Positions 32,181 through 40,418 of a stretch of DNA of 64,000 bases are shown one piece after another. Every line of letters begins with the position of its first letter. Positions within the stretch are counted from its first letter, which is position 1. Position numbers and translations under genes: made by a program. The stretch is taken from the NCBI RefSeq assembly GCF_003067705.1, contig NZ_QANL01000005.1:62001-126000 (forward strand). The letters are read 5' to 3'. This stretch comes from Planctomonas deserti (lineage in GTDB: Bacteria; Actinomycetota; Actinomycetes; Actinomycetales; Microbacteriaceae). The notes under the pieces are model-generated. The model saw only the letters and a program-made list of their open reading frames with translations. It ran no database searches and had not been told where the DNA came from.

Positions 32181-33896
32181 TCAGTGGGACTCGCGGGCCA
32201 CGTCCGGGCCGCTCGAACCGACCAGGAAGTCGAGGTCGGCGCCCGTGTCGGCCCCGAGCACGTGGTCGACGTAGAGCCGCTCCCAGCCGCGGACGGGCGC
32301 GGCGAACCCCGTGACGGTGGCCGCGTTGACGTGGCGCTCGCGCAGCACCTCGTCGGGAACGTTCAGCTCGAGCCGCCGTCCCTCGACGTCGAGGACGATC
32401 TCGTCCCCGTTCTCGACGAGCGCGAGCAGGCCGCCCGCGGCCGCCTCGGGGCTCACGTGCAGCACGACCGTGCCGTAAGCGGTACCGCTCATCCGCCCAT
32501 CGCAGACGCGGACCATGTCGCGCACGCCTGCCTGCAGCATCTTCTTCGGCAGCGGCATGTTCGAGACCTCGGGCATGCCGGGATAGCCCTTCGGGCCGCA
32601 CCCGCGCAGCACGAGCACGGAGGTCACGTCGACGTCGAGGTCGGGGTCGTCGATGCGCGCGTGGAAGTCCTCGATGGAGTCGAACACCACGGCCTTCCCA
32701 CGGTGCTGCATCAGCTCGGGCGACGCCGCGGCGGGCTTGATGATCGCGCCGTTGGGCGCGAGGTTGCCGCGGAGGATGGCGATGCCCGCGTCCTCCTGCA
32801 GGGGCCGGTTCCGCGGCGTGATCACGTCGGCGTCCCAGACCTCCTGGTCCTCGAGGTAGCTGACGAACGGCTTCCCCGTGACCGTGATCGCGGTCGGGTC
32901 GAGCAGGTCCTTCACCTGCTGCAGCACGGCCAGCAGGCCGCCCGCGCGGAACAGGTCCTCCATGAGGTACTTGCCGGCGGGCTGCAGGTTCACGAGCAGG
33001 GGCACGCCCGCGCCGATGCGGTCGAAGTCGTCGAGGGTCAGCTCGATGCCGAGCCGCCCGGCGATCGCGAGCAGGTGCACGACGGCGTTGGTCGAGCCGC
33101 CGATGGCGGCCAGGGTGACGATCGCGTTGTGGAAGGACTCGCGCGTGATGATGTCGCTGAGCCTGCGTCCGCCGGCCACCATCTCGACCGCGAGGCGGCC
33201 GGTCTCGTGGGCGGTCTCGAGCAGCCGGCTGTCCGGGGCCGGCGTCCCCGCGAGCCCGGGGATCGTGGTGCCGAGTGCCTCGGCCATCGACGCCATGGTG
33301 GATGCGGTGCCCATCGTGTTGCAGTGCCCGCGGCTGCGGATCATCGACCCCTCCGACTTGAGGAAGAGCTTCTCCGAGAGCCTCCCGGCCCGCACCTCCT
33401 CGCTGAGCTTCCACACGTCGGTGCCGCAGCCCATCGCCTCGCCGCGGAAGTAGCCGTTCAGCATCGGGCCGCCCGGCACGACGATGGCCGGGATGTCGAC
33501 GGAGGCGGCGCCCATGAGCAGCGCGGGGATCGTCTTGTCGCAGCCGCCGAGGAGCACGACCCCGTCGACCGGGTTCGCCCGCAGCAGTTCCTCGATGGCC
33601 ATCGCGGCCATGTTCCGCCACAGCATCGCGGTCGGCCGCACCTGAGTCTCGCCGAGGGACGGGACGGGCAGGTTGAGCGGGATGCCGCCGGCCTCGTAGA
33701 CGCCCTGCTTCACGCTCTCGGCGACCTCGTCGAGGTGCGAGTTGCAGGGGCTCAGATCCGAGGCGGTGTTCGCGATCGCGATGTGCGGGCGACCGTCGAA
33801 GGCGTGCGAGGGGAAGCCCCGCCGCATCCAGGCCCGATGGAGGTAGGTGTTGCGGTCGGAGCCGCCGTACCACTGCGAACTGCGCAGATCGTTCAT
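32181..33896 (-). CDS. IlvD/Edd-family sugar-acid dehydratase
   Basis: A 571-residue iron-sulfur dehydratase. The cluster cysteines are in SDLSPCNSHL (Cys51), GGCDKT (Cys119) and RGHCNTMG (Cys192). The family dehydrates branched-chain dihydroxyacids, 6-phosphogluconate or pentonates; length and motifs fit the pentonate (xylonate/arabonate) branch in this setting. ATG 33896 is chosen because the N-terminus LRSSQWYGGSDRNTYLHRAW aligns with family starts; the ribosome site is weak. Two adjacent palindromes 68-108 bp upstream suggest tight LacI control. First gene of the operon with ADH, SDR and ALDH. Confidence 0.88.
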   Translation of the reverse strand: MNDLRSSQWYGGSDRNTYLHRAWMRRGFPSHAFDGRPHIAIANTASDLSPCNSHLDEVAESVKQGVYEAGGIPLNLPVPSLGETQVRPTAMLWRNMAAMAIEELLRANPVDGVVLLGGCDKTIPALLMGAASVDIPAIVVPGGPMLNGYFRGEAMGCGTDVWKLSEEVRAGRLSEKLFLKSEGSMIRSRGHCNTMGTASTMASMAEALGTTIPGLAGTPAPDSRLLETAHETGRLAVEMVAGGRRLSDIITRESFHNAIVTLAAIGGSTNAVVHLLAIAGRLGIELTLDDFDRIGAGVPLLVNLQPAGKYLMEDLFRAGGLLAVLQQVKDLLDPTAITVTGKPFVSYLEDQEVWDADVITPRNRPLQEDAGIAILRGNLAPNGAIIKPAAASPELMQHRGKAVVFDSIEDFHARIDDPDLDVDVTSVLVLRGCGPKGYPGMPEVSNMPLPKKMLQAGVRDMVRVCDGRMSGTAYGTVVLHVSPEAAAGGLLALVENGDEIVLDVEGRRLELNVPDEVLRERHVNAATVTGFAAPVRGWERLYVDHVLGADTGADLDFLVGSSGPDVARESH

Positions 33897-33963
33897 GAAG
33901 GGCCCATCAGCATCGTCGGTCAGGGGTGTGATGGTCGGGAGCCTAATCGCCCGGGCGTCGCGG

Positions 33964-34004
33964 CCGCAAACTTGCGGTCCAGGGCCGAAACGTTTCGGCC
34001 CTGG
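33964..34004. promoter_or_regulatory. Tandem operators before the dehydratase operon
   Basis: A 26-bp perfect palindrome spans 33979-34004; its left half is CCAGGGCCGAAAC and the core is CCGAAACGTTTCGG. Immediately next to it, CCGCAAACTTGCGG (33964-33977) is a second, related inverted repeat. Both lie 68-108 bp upstream of the dehydratase start on the minus strand. Confidence 0.7.
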
Positions 34005-34056
34005 AGTCCGCCAGCCCGCGCCCACCTCCGGACGCTTCGCCTCCGGGCGCTCCGCC

Positions 34057-35082
34057 TCACTCGTTCGGCGTGACGATCACCTTGAGCGCCTGCGGGTCCA
34101 CCGAGGCCTGCAGCGCCTCCTCGACGCGGTCGAGCGGGAACCGGGCGGTCACCAGCGAATCGAGGTCGACCCTGCCGCTGCTCGCGAGCTCGATCGCCAG
34201 CGGCCAGGTGTTGGCGTAGCGGAACACGCCGGTGAGCTCGATCTCCCGGGCCTGGATGCGTCCCACCGGCAGCGCGACCACGTCTTTGCCCATTCCCACG
34301 AGCACGGCGCGGCCGCCGGGCTTCAGTGCGAGGATGCCCGCCGTGACGGCCGGCGCGGCGCCCGAGGCGTCGATGAAGATGTCCACCTCGAGAGCCCCGT
34401 CGGCGTCGTCCGGATTGGCGGGGTCGAGCGTGCGGGTGGCCCCGAAGCGCTCGGCGGCCTCGCGCCTCGTCGGGGCGATGTCCGACACGATCACCTCGGA
34501 CGCCCCGAACGCGAACGCCACCTGCATCACGATGATGCCGATCGGGCCGGCGCCGGCGATCAGCACCCGGCTGCCCGGGCGGGTTCCGGCCTTCTGGTTG
34601 CTCCAGATGCCGACCGACAGGGGCTCGCACAGCGCCGCCGCCTCGAGGCTCATGGAGTCGGGGATCGGGAAGGCGTAGTCCGCCTGGATGACCGCGTACT
34701 CCGCGAATGCGCCGTCGATCGGTGGCGTCGCGTAGAACTCCATGGCCGGGCAGAGGTTGTAGGCGCCGCGCTTGCACTGCTCGCAGACGCGGCAGGCCCG
34801 CTGCGGTTCGATGGACACGCGCTCGCCGATCCGGTCGGCGGGGACGCCGGAGCCGACGGCGGTGATGACGCCGGAGGCCTCGTGGCCGAGGATCATCGGT
34901 TCCTCCACGACGAAGTCCCCGATCCGGCCCTCGTGGTAGTAGTGCACGTCGGACCCGCAGACCCCGACCGCGGCGATCCGCACCACGACCTCGTCGTGCT
35001 CGGGCTCGGGCATCGGCCTCGCCTGCACCTTCACCACCCCGGGCTCGAGGAGCAGGCTGGCGCGCATGTCGATTTCGGTCAT
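34057..35082 (-). CDS. Zinc-dependent polyol/sorbitol-type dehydrogenase
   Basis: A 341-residue medium-chain dehydrogenase. Catalytic zinc ligands are in GVCGSDVHYYHEGRIG and GHEASG, with CEP later; the structural zinc lobe is CRVCEQCKRGAYNLC; the nucleotide loop is GAGPIGI. HYYHEGRIGDFVV is characteristic of the sorbitol/xylitol dehydrogenase group, which interconverts polyols and ketoses. ATG at 35082 has GGAG 5 nt upstream; the frame to 35115 is not needed. It is divergent from the GH5 gene with operator-like palindromes between them. Confidence 0.85.
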   Translation of the reverse strand: MTEIDMRASLLLEPGVVKVQARPMPEPEHDEVVVRIAAVGVCGSDVHYYHEGRIGDFVVEEPMILGHEASGVITAVGSGVPADRIGERVSIEPQRACRVCEQCKRGAYNLCPAMEFYATPPIDGAFAEYAVIQADYAFPIPDSMSLEAAALCEPLSVGIWSNQKAGTRPGSRVLIAGAGPIGIIVMQVAFAFGASEVIVSDIAPTRREAAERFGATRTLDPANPDDADGALEVDIFIDASGAAPAVTAGILALKPGGRAVLVGMGKDVVALPVGRIQAREIELTGVFRYANTWPLAIELASSGRVDLDSLVTARFPLDRVEEALQASVDPQALKVIVTPNE

Positions 35083-35117
35083 GGGGTCTCCATCCGGGAT
35101 ATGGTGTGGTCTCACTG

Positions 35118-35149
35118 CGAAACCTTACTGAGATTTCCCGAAACTTCGG
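35118..35149. promoter_or_regulatory. Operator-like sites in the polyol dehydrogenase/GH5 divergent region
   Basis: CCGAAACTTCGG at 35138-35149 is a perfect palindrome, a shortened version of the locus consensus. A half-conserved GCGAAACCTTACT lies at 35117-35129 and CTTTCGAGG follows at about 35157. One protein could control both divergent genes from here. Confidence 0.55.
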
Positions 35150-35208
35150 CCTGATCTTTCGAGGTTGCAGCCCATCCTCACCCGCAACGACGCTGACGAA
35201 GGACGACA

Positions 35209-36603
35209 ATGGCGACTGCTCACACCCCCAGACCCCTATCCCTCCGTGGAAGCGACTTCATCGACGCTTCCGGCGAGGTCGTCCGGCTGCGGGGGGTGAA
35301 CATCGGCGGCTGGCTTTTGATGGAGAACTTCATCACGGGGTACGCCGCGAACGAGTCCTTTATGCGCAGGACGGTGCGTGAGGCCATCGGGGACGACCGC
35401 GCGGAGCGCTTCTTCGAGCGACTCCTCACGAACTTCTTCGGTCGCGAGGACGCCGAGTTCCTCGGGCGCGAGGGCTTCAACTCCGTGCGCATCAACGTGA
35501 ACTACAAGCACCTCGAGAGCGATGCCCGGCCCTTCGAGATCCTCGAGGACGGCTTCCGGCACATCGACCGGGCGATCGAGCTGTGCGCCGCGAACGGCAT
35601 CTACTCGATGATCGACCTGCACGCGCACCCGGGACACCAGAACCAGGACTGGCACTCGGACAACCGCACGCACGTCGACGGCTTCTGGGACCATCCGCAC
35701 TTCCAGGACCGCACCGTGAACATCTGGGAGGCGATCGCCGACCGCTATCGCGACAACCCGTGGGTGAGCGGGTACAACCTGATGAACGAGCCCGCCGACG
35801 CGGAGGGCACGCGCGTGGCGGCGTTCTACGACCGCATCGTCGCCGCGGTCAAAGCGGTGGATCCGGATCACCTCATCTTCCTCGACGGCAACACCTACTC
35901 CGTCGACTGGTCGATCTTCGACGAGCCGGAGGAGGGCATCGTCTACGCGTTGCACGACTACGTGCCCTCGGGCTTCGGCCGCGGCGGGCCGTATCCCGGC
36001 GTGACGGACGGCCAGTACATCGACCGGGACGCGGTGGAGGAGAAGTTCCTGAAGCGCAGCGAGTTCGCGCGCCGCACGGGCACGCCCATCTACGTCGGCG
36101 AGTTCGCCCCGATCTACTTCAACGACGAGGCGAAGGACGTGCAGCGGCGCCAGATCCTCGCCGACCAGCTGGAGATCTACTCGCGGCACCGCGTGAGCTG
36201 GAACACCTGGATGTACAAGGACCTCGGCCGGCAGGGGCTCGTCGGGGTGAATCCCGACACGCCCTACCGCACCCGGTTCGACCCCTTCGTGGCCAAGAAG
36301 TTCCGGCTGTCGGCGGACGGCTGGGGGAGTGACGAGATCGGTCCGCGCGAGGTCAGCGAGCCCCTGCGGGAGTTGTTCGCCCGCGAGTTCCCCGCCTTCG
36401 ACCCCTACCCCTTCGGCACCTCGCACTTCCTCGCGCGCCTGCTGCTGAACATCACGCTGGCCGAGCCACTCGCCTACGAGTACGCGGACCTGTTCCGCGG
36501 GCTCGACGACTCCGAGCTCGACGCCCTCGCCGACTCGTTCTCGTTCGAGAACTGCTCCGTGCGCCAGTCGCTGCTCGAGCAGCTGAAAGCGGGCCTGGAG
36601 TAG
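35209..36603 (+). CDS. GH5-like intracellular glycoside hydrolase (copy 2)
   Basis: A 464-residue paralogue of the 16052-17443 enzyme. It shares LRGVNIGGWLLMENFITGY, acid/base YNLMNEPADA, nucleophile VGEFAPIY, the WNTWMYKDLGRQGLV strand and the C-terminal helical domain ending SLLEQL. No signal peptide. ATG 35209 has AAGGA 5 nt upstream. Two divergent copies in one regulon suggest different linkage or sugar specificities; both should cleave imported beta-oligosaccharides. Confidence 0.88.
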   Translation: MATAHTPRPLSLRGSDFIDASGEVVRLRGVNIGGWLLMENFITGYAANESFMRRTVREAIGDDRAERFFERLLTNFFGREDAEFLGREGFNSVRINVNYKHLESDARPFEILEDGFRHIDRAIELCAANGIYSMIDLHAHPGHQNQDWHSDNRTHVDGFWDHPHFQDRTVNIWEAIADRYRDNPWVSGYNLMNEPADAEGTRVAAFYDRIVAAVKAVDPDHLIFLDGNTYSVDWSIFDEPEEGIVYALHDYVPSGFGRGGPYPGVTDGQYIDRDAVEEKFLKRSEFARRTGTPIYVGEFAPIYFNDEAKDVQRRQILADQLEIYSRHRVSWNTWMYKDLGRQGLVGVNPDTPYRTRFDPFVAKKFRLSADGWGSDEIGPREVSEPLRELFAREFPAFDPYPFGTSHFLARLLLNITLAEPLAYEYADLFRGLDDSELDALADSFSFENCSVRQSLLEQLKAGLE

Positions 36604-36618
36604 CGGGTCCGGGTTTTC

Positions 36619-36649
36619 GGGGGCTGGCGGCATCCGTCGCCAGACCCCC
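36619..36649. terminator. Bidirectional terminator between GH5 and lactonase genes
   Basis: GGGGGCTGGCG (36619-36629) pairs with CGCCAGACCCCC (36638-36649), with one bulged A and an 8-nt loop. It lies 15 bp after the GH5 stop and 26 bp from the convergent lactonase stop. Confidence 0.75.
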
Positions 36650-36675
36650 GGCACCCGGTGCTGGACCTGCCGGGC

Positions 36676-37530
36676 TCAGCCCGCGAACATCGCCTGCTCG
36701 ACGCCGCGGGCGCCGGTCGAGACCGAGAACACCGCTCCGGCCGCCGGCTCGGCGTCGGGGTCGACGTCCTGCATGGACGTCGTGATGTAGAGGTCGGCAC
36801 TGCCGGCACCGGCGAACGCGCACGCGGTCACGTTGGTCACGGGCAGGTCGACCACCTCGGTGAGTCTCCCGTCGGCGTCGTAGCGCCGCACGGCCCCTCC
36901 GCCCCAGAGCGCCACCCACAGTCCGCCCTCGTCGTCCACCGCCGTGCCGTCGGGCGCGCCGTGCTCCTCGTCGATGGTGACGAACGGCCGGGGGTCGTGC
37001 AGCCGGCCGGTCGCGGCGTCGAAGTCGTAGACGTCGATGCGGCCCGTGCCGGTGTCCGCGTGGAACGCGCGCGCGCCGTCCGCAGACCATTGGAGCCCGT
37101 TGGGGACGGTCACGCTCTCGAGCACGGTGTCGACCGTGAGGTCGGGATCCAGCCGGTACAGCGAGCCAGCGCCCGGCGAGACGTCGTAGGCCATGGACCC
37201 GCAGTAGAAGCGGCCCTGCGGGTCGCAGTTGCCCTCGTTCATCCGCACGGCCGGCGAGTCGAAGGCCCGCACGGTACCGGTTCGGGCCCAGTCCTCGTCG
37301 AGCAGCGCGAAGCCGTGCTCGATCGCCACCAGATAGCCGCCCGGCTCGCGGGCGCGGATCACCGCGGCGATGTCGTCGACGTGGCGGCGGGTGACGGTGC
37401 CGGTCGGGAGCAGCGTGACCACGTCGCCCGCGAGCATGTCCACGAACCGGAGACGCGAGTTCCTGCTGTCCCAGAACGGCCCCTCGCCGTGGAACGTGCA
37501 TCGGTCGGTGACCTGATCGGGTCGGGGCAT
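36676..37530 (-). CDS. SMP-30/gluconolactonase-family sugar lactonase
   Basis: A 284-residue six-bladed propeller lactonase. Metal-binding and family motifs include the early GEGPFWD with the first Glu, RMNEGNCDPQGRFYCGSM, VPNGLQWSADG and HGAPDGTAVDDEGGLWVALW. These enzymes hydrolyse aldonolactones to aldonic acids, the step between a XylB-like dehydrogenase and an IlvD/Edd dehydratase. ATG 37530 has GAGG 6 nt upstream. It is divergent from the GH10 gene across an operator-like site. Confidence 0.88.
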   Translation of the reverse strand: MPRPDQVTDRCTFHGEGPFWDSRNSRLRFVDMLAGDVVTLLPTGTVTRRHVDDIAAVIRAREPGGYLVAIEHGFALLDEDWARTGTVRAFDSPAVRMNEGNCDPQGRFYCGSMAYDVSPGAGSLYRLDPDLTVDTVLESVTVPNGLQWSADGARAFHADTGTGRIDVYDFDAATGRLHDPRPFVTIDEEHGAPDGTAVDDEGGLWVALWGGGAVRRYDADGRLTEVVDLPVTNVTACAFAGAGSADLYITTSMQDVDPDAEPAAGAVFSVSTGARGVEQAMFAG

Positions 37531-37583
37531 GGCGGTCCTCTCTGACGGCGTCCGGGTCCCACCGGGATGCGGCGGGGTGGTCC

Positions 37584-37620
37584 TCGAAACTTTACGGCTT
37601 TTCGACGGTAGATTTCGAGA
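37584..37620. promoter_or_regulatory. Operator-like site in lactonase/GH10 divergent region
   Basis: CGAAACTTTACG (37585-37596) matches the regulon palindrome with one inserted A shift in the right half. Two further half-sites, TTTTCGACGG and ATTTCGAGAA, follow within 25 bp. It could control both genes. Confidence 0.5.
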
Positions 37621-37675
37621 ATCGGCTCCCGCATGGCATGGTGGGAGCACTCCCCACGACGACGTAAGGACCCCA

Positions 37676-38968
37676 GTGGCTGCATCAGTACCGCCCGTTG
37701 ACCCGACGATGAGACACCGGATCGCTGATGCGACCGTCACCGTGCTCGGCCCGGACGGGAGCCCTCTCGCCGACACCGACGTGACCGTCGAGCAGCGCAG
37801 GCACGCGTTCTCCTTCGGCAACATCGGCTTCGACTTCATCCCGCTCGCGAACGGGGAGACCGAGGTCCACGGCTCCGCGACCGAGGTGGAGACCTTCGGC
37901 GGTGCCGACATCGAGCAGCTCGAGCGGCTCGCCCCGCTCTGGCTCGACCTCTTCAACACGGCGACCCTGCCGTTCTACTGGGGCCGCTTCGAGCCGAGGC
38001 GCGGTGAGCCCGACACGGAGCGGCTGCAGAAGACGGCCCGGTGGTTCGCCGACCAGGGGGTCACCGTCAAGGGCCACCCGCTGGTCTGGCACACCGTCAC
38101 CGCCCCGTGGCTGCTCGACCTTCCCGTCGAGGAGATCGAGCAGGTGCAGCGGGAGCGCATCCGCCGGGATGTCGGCGACTTCGCCGGGCTGATCGACACC
38201 TGGGACGCGATCAACGAGGCCGTGATCATGCCGGTGTTCACCAACGGCGACAACGGCATCACCCGCATGGCCCGCGAGAAGGGCCGCATCGCGACGATCC
38301 GCCTCGCCTTCGAGGAGGCCCGTGCCACGAACCCCAAAGCCACGCTGCTCATCAACGACTTCGACCTGAGCTCCGCCTACGAGTGCCTCATCGAGGGCGT
38401 GCTCGAGGCGGGCATCCGCATCGATGCCATCGGCCTGCAGACGCACATGCACAAGGGCTACCGCGGCGAGGACGCGGTGCTCGCGGCCGTCGACCGGTTC
38501 GCGCGCTACGGGCTGCCCCTGCACATGACGGAGACCAGCCTCGTGTCCGGGCACATCATGCCGCCGGAGATCACCGACCTCAACGACTACGTCATCCCGG
38601 AGTGGCCGTCGACCCCGGAGGGCGAGGAGCGCCAGGCGGACGAGATCGTGCGCCACTACCGCTCGCTGGTCTCGCACCCGGCGGTGCAGGCGATCAACTA
38701 CTGGGGTCTCACCGACAGCGGGTCATGGCTCGGCGCCCCGATCGGCCTCGTCCGCGCCGACGGCTCGCCCAAGCCGTCCTACGACGCGATGCGCGACCTC
38801 ATCAAGGGGGAGTGGTGGCTGGGCCCGACGACCCTGAGGACCGACGCCGAGGGGCGGGTCGCGGTGAGCGGTTTCACCGGTGACTACGAGGTGACCGGCC
38901 GCGGTGGCTCTGCCCCGCTTCCGCTCGCGACCGCGGGCCCCGTCGAGGCCGAGGTGCGCCTGCCGTAG
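37676..38968 (+). CDS. Intracellular GH10 endo-1,4-beta-xylanase
   Basis: A 430-residue GH10 enzyme. The acid/base Glu is in DTWDAINEAV and the nucleophile Glu in PLHMTETSLV; KGHPLVWHT and INYWGLTDSGSW are also diagnostic. A small beta-rich domain precedes the catalytic barrel and another short one follows. There is no signal peptide, so it works in the cytoplasm on xylo-oligosaccharides brought in by the importers. GTG at 37676 has AAGGA 5 nt upstream. Cytoplasmic GH10 enzymes are known in other bacteria. Confidence 0.9.
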   Translation: MAASVPPVDPTMRHRIADATVTVLGPDGSPLADTDVTVEQRRHAFSFGNIGFDFIPLANGETEVHGSATEVETFGGADIEQLERLAPLWLDLFNTATLPFYWGRFEPRRGEPDTERLQKTARWFADQGVTVKGHPLVWHTVTAPWLLDLPVEEIEQVQRERIRRDVGDFAGLIDTWDAINEAVIMPVFTNGDNGITRMAREKGRIATIRLAFEEARATNPKATLLINDFDLSSAYECLIEGVLEAGIRIDAIGLQTHMHKGYRGEDAVLAAVDRFARYGLPLHMTETSLVSGHIMPPEITDLNDYVIPEWPSTPEGEERQADEIVRHYRSLVSHPAVQAINYWGLTDSGSWLGAPIGLVRADGSPKPSYDAMRDLIKGEWWLGPTTLRTDAEGRVAVSGFTGDYEVTGRGGSAPLPLATAGPVEAEVRLP

Positions 38969-38987
38969 GGGCAGCGCGCGCGCGGAG

Positions 38988-39025
38988 CCGCGGGGGCGGG
39001 TGGCATCGGCCGCCCGCCCCCGCGG
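38988..39025 (+). terminator. Hairpin terminator after GH10 gene
   Basis: CCGCGGGGGCGGG (38988-39000) pairs perfectly with CCCGCCCCCGCGG (39013-39025) around a 12-nt loop, 20 bp after the xylanase stop. Confidence 0.8.
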
Positions 39026-39075
39026 CCTACACCCTCCGGGAGGCACCCGGACGGGGACGTGCGCCGAAGGACCCG

Positions 39076-39101
39076 TTCCCCCACACTTTCGAGTGGGGGA
39101 A
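39076..39101 (+). promoter_or_regulatory. Hairpin sequestering the GH26 ribosome-binding site
   Basis: TTCCCCCAC (39076-39084) pairs exactly with GTGGGGGAA (39093-39101). The right arm is the only purine-rich ribosome site for the ATG at 39106. Folding would hide it, so translation may be conditional. Confidence 0.45.
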
Positions 39102-39105
39102 ACAA

Positions 39106-40299
39106 ATGATCACAACTTCTGCTCGTGTCGCCGCTGTCGCCGTTGTGCTGGCTCTGCTCGGGGCGGTGCCGGCCGCCGCGGCGCCGTCGGCTCCACCGTC
39201 CGCGCCGCCCGGCGCCAAGCGCATCCTGTCTTCGGTCTCCGCGTCGGAGCGGGGACCGGCCATGACCACGAAGGCGCGGCCGGCGACGACAAGCACGACC
39301 ACGACGATGACCGCGACCAGCACGACCACGACCATGACGACGAAGATGAAGGTGACCGGCACGGCCAAGAAACCCGGCAAGGGACAACCGGTCCCCACCG
39401 AGCCGCTGCCCACGCCGACCACGCCACCGGTCACGAGCACCGCTCCGCTGCGCTTCGGCCTGATGACGCCGGGCGGGCCGCTCGCGTCCGCCGAGCTCGA
39501 TGCGGCCGCCGTGACGCTCGGCGAGAGCCCGTCGATCCTCATGTGGTACGCAGACTTCCAGCAGGCGCCGCCGATCGCGGAGCTCGATGCGACGGCCGCC
39601 CGCGGGGCGACGCCGCTCGTCACGTGGGAGCCCTGGGCCTGGGGAGGCGGCGCCGTCCAGCCCGCGTACGCGAGTGACCGCATCACGGCGGGCGACTACG
39701 ACGCGCACATCGCGACCTGGGGTCGCGCCCTTGCCGCCTGGGGGAAGCCGGTCCTGCTGCGCTACGGCCACGAGATGAACGGCCCGTGGTACCCGTGGTC
39801 CGATGGCGTCAACGGCAACGGGACGGGTGACTACATCGCCGCCTGGCGTCACGTCCACGACGTCGTCGCGGCGACGGGCGCGAGCAACGTCCAGTGGGTG
39901 TGGTCGCCGAACGTGCCCGACGCGCAGATGCCCGCTCTTTCGACCCTCTATCCGGGATCGTCCTACGTGGATGTCGTCGCGCTCGACGGCTACAACTGGG
40001 GCACGACCACGTCGTGGAGCTCCTGGACCTCCCCGTCCGCGCTGTTCGGCGGTCCCCTCCAGCAGCTGCGCGCCATCGCTCCGGGCAAGCCGATCATGAT
40101 CGGGGAGACCAGCTCGGCGGAGGCGGGCGGGGACAAGGCCGCATGGTCCCGCGACCTCATCGCGTACCTGTCGTCGCAGCCTGACGTGACCGCGGTCGTG
40201 TGGTTCAACGTGAACAAGGAGACGGACTGGCGGTTCGACAGCTCGCCCGCGGCCGCGACGAGCCTCCGCGAGGCCCTGGCCGCGCGCACCCGCACCTAG
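39106..40299 (+). CDS. Secreted GH26-like beta-mannanase/endoglucanase
   Basis: A 397-residue exported enzyme. The signal peptide ends AAAAP; residues ~45-110 form a low-complexity linker of Thr, Met, Ala and Lys followed by Pro/Thr. The catalytic barrel has acid/base Glu in RYGHEMNGPWYPW and nucleophile in IMIGETSSAE, the GH26 pattern. It would cut mannan or mixed-linkage glucan outside the cell. ATG 39106 is preceded by GGGGGAA, which is part of a hairpin. It lies after the xylanase terminator and may be separately controlled. Confidence 0.85.
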   Translation: MITTSARVAAVAVVLALLGAVPAAAAPSAPPSAPPGAKRILSSVSASERGPAMTTKARPATTSTTTTMTATSTTTTMTTKMKVTGTAKKPGKGQPVPTEPLPTPTTPPVTSTAPLRFGLMTPGGPLASAELDAAAVTLGESPSILMWYADFQQAPPIAELDATAARGATPLVTWEPWAWGGGAVQPAYASDRITAGDYDAHIATWGRALAAWGKPVLLRYGHEMNGPWYPWSDGVNGNGTGDYIAAWRHVHDVVAATGASNVQWVWSPNVPDAQMPALSTLYPGSSYVDVVALDGYNWGTTTSWSSWTSPSALFGGPLQQLRAIAPGKPIMIGETSSAEAGGDKAAWSRDLIAYLSSQPDVTAVVWFNVNKETDWRFDSSPAAATSLREALAARTRT

Positions 40300-40418
40300 G
40301 GGCAGCGCGTCCCCGGCATCGGACTCGGTCTCGCCACATCTCGAGCACCTGCCGGCCGCGCCAGGGGCGCCGGTGGTTCGGCGACCCCGGGCGATGCCGG
40401 AGCCGCTGCCCGCCGAGG

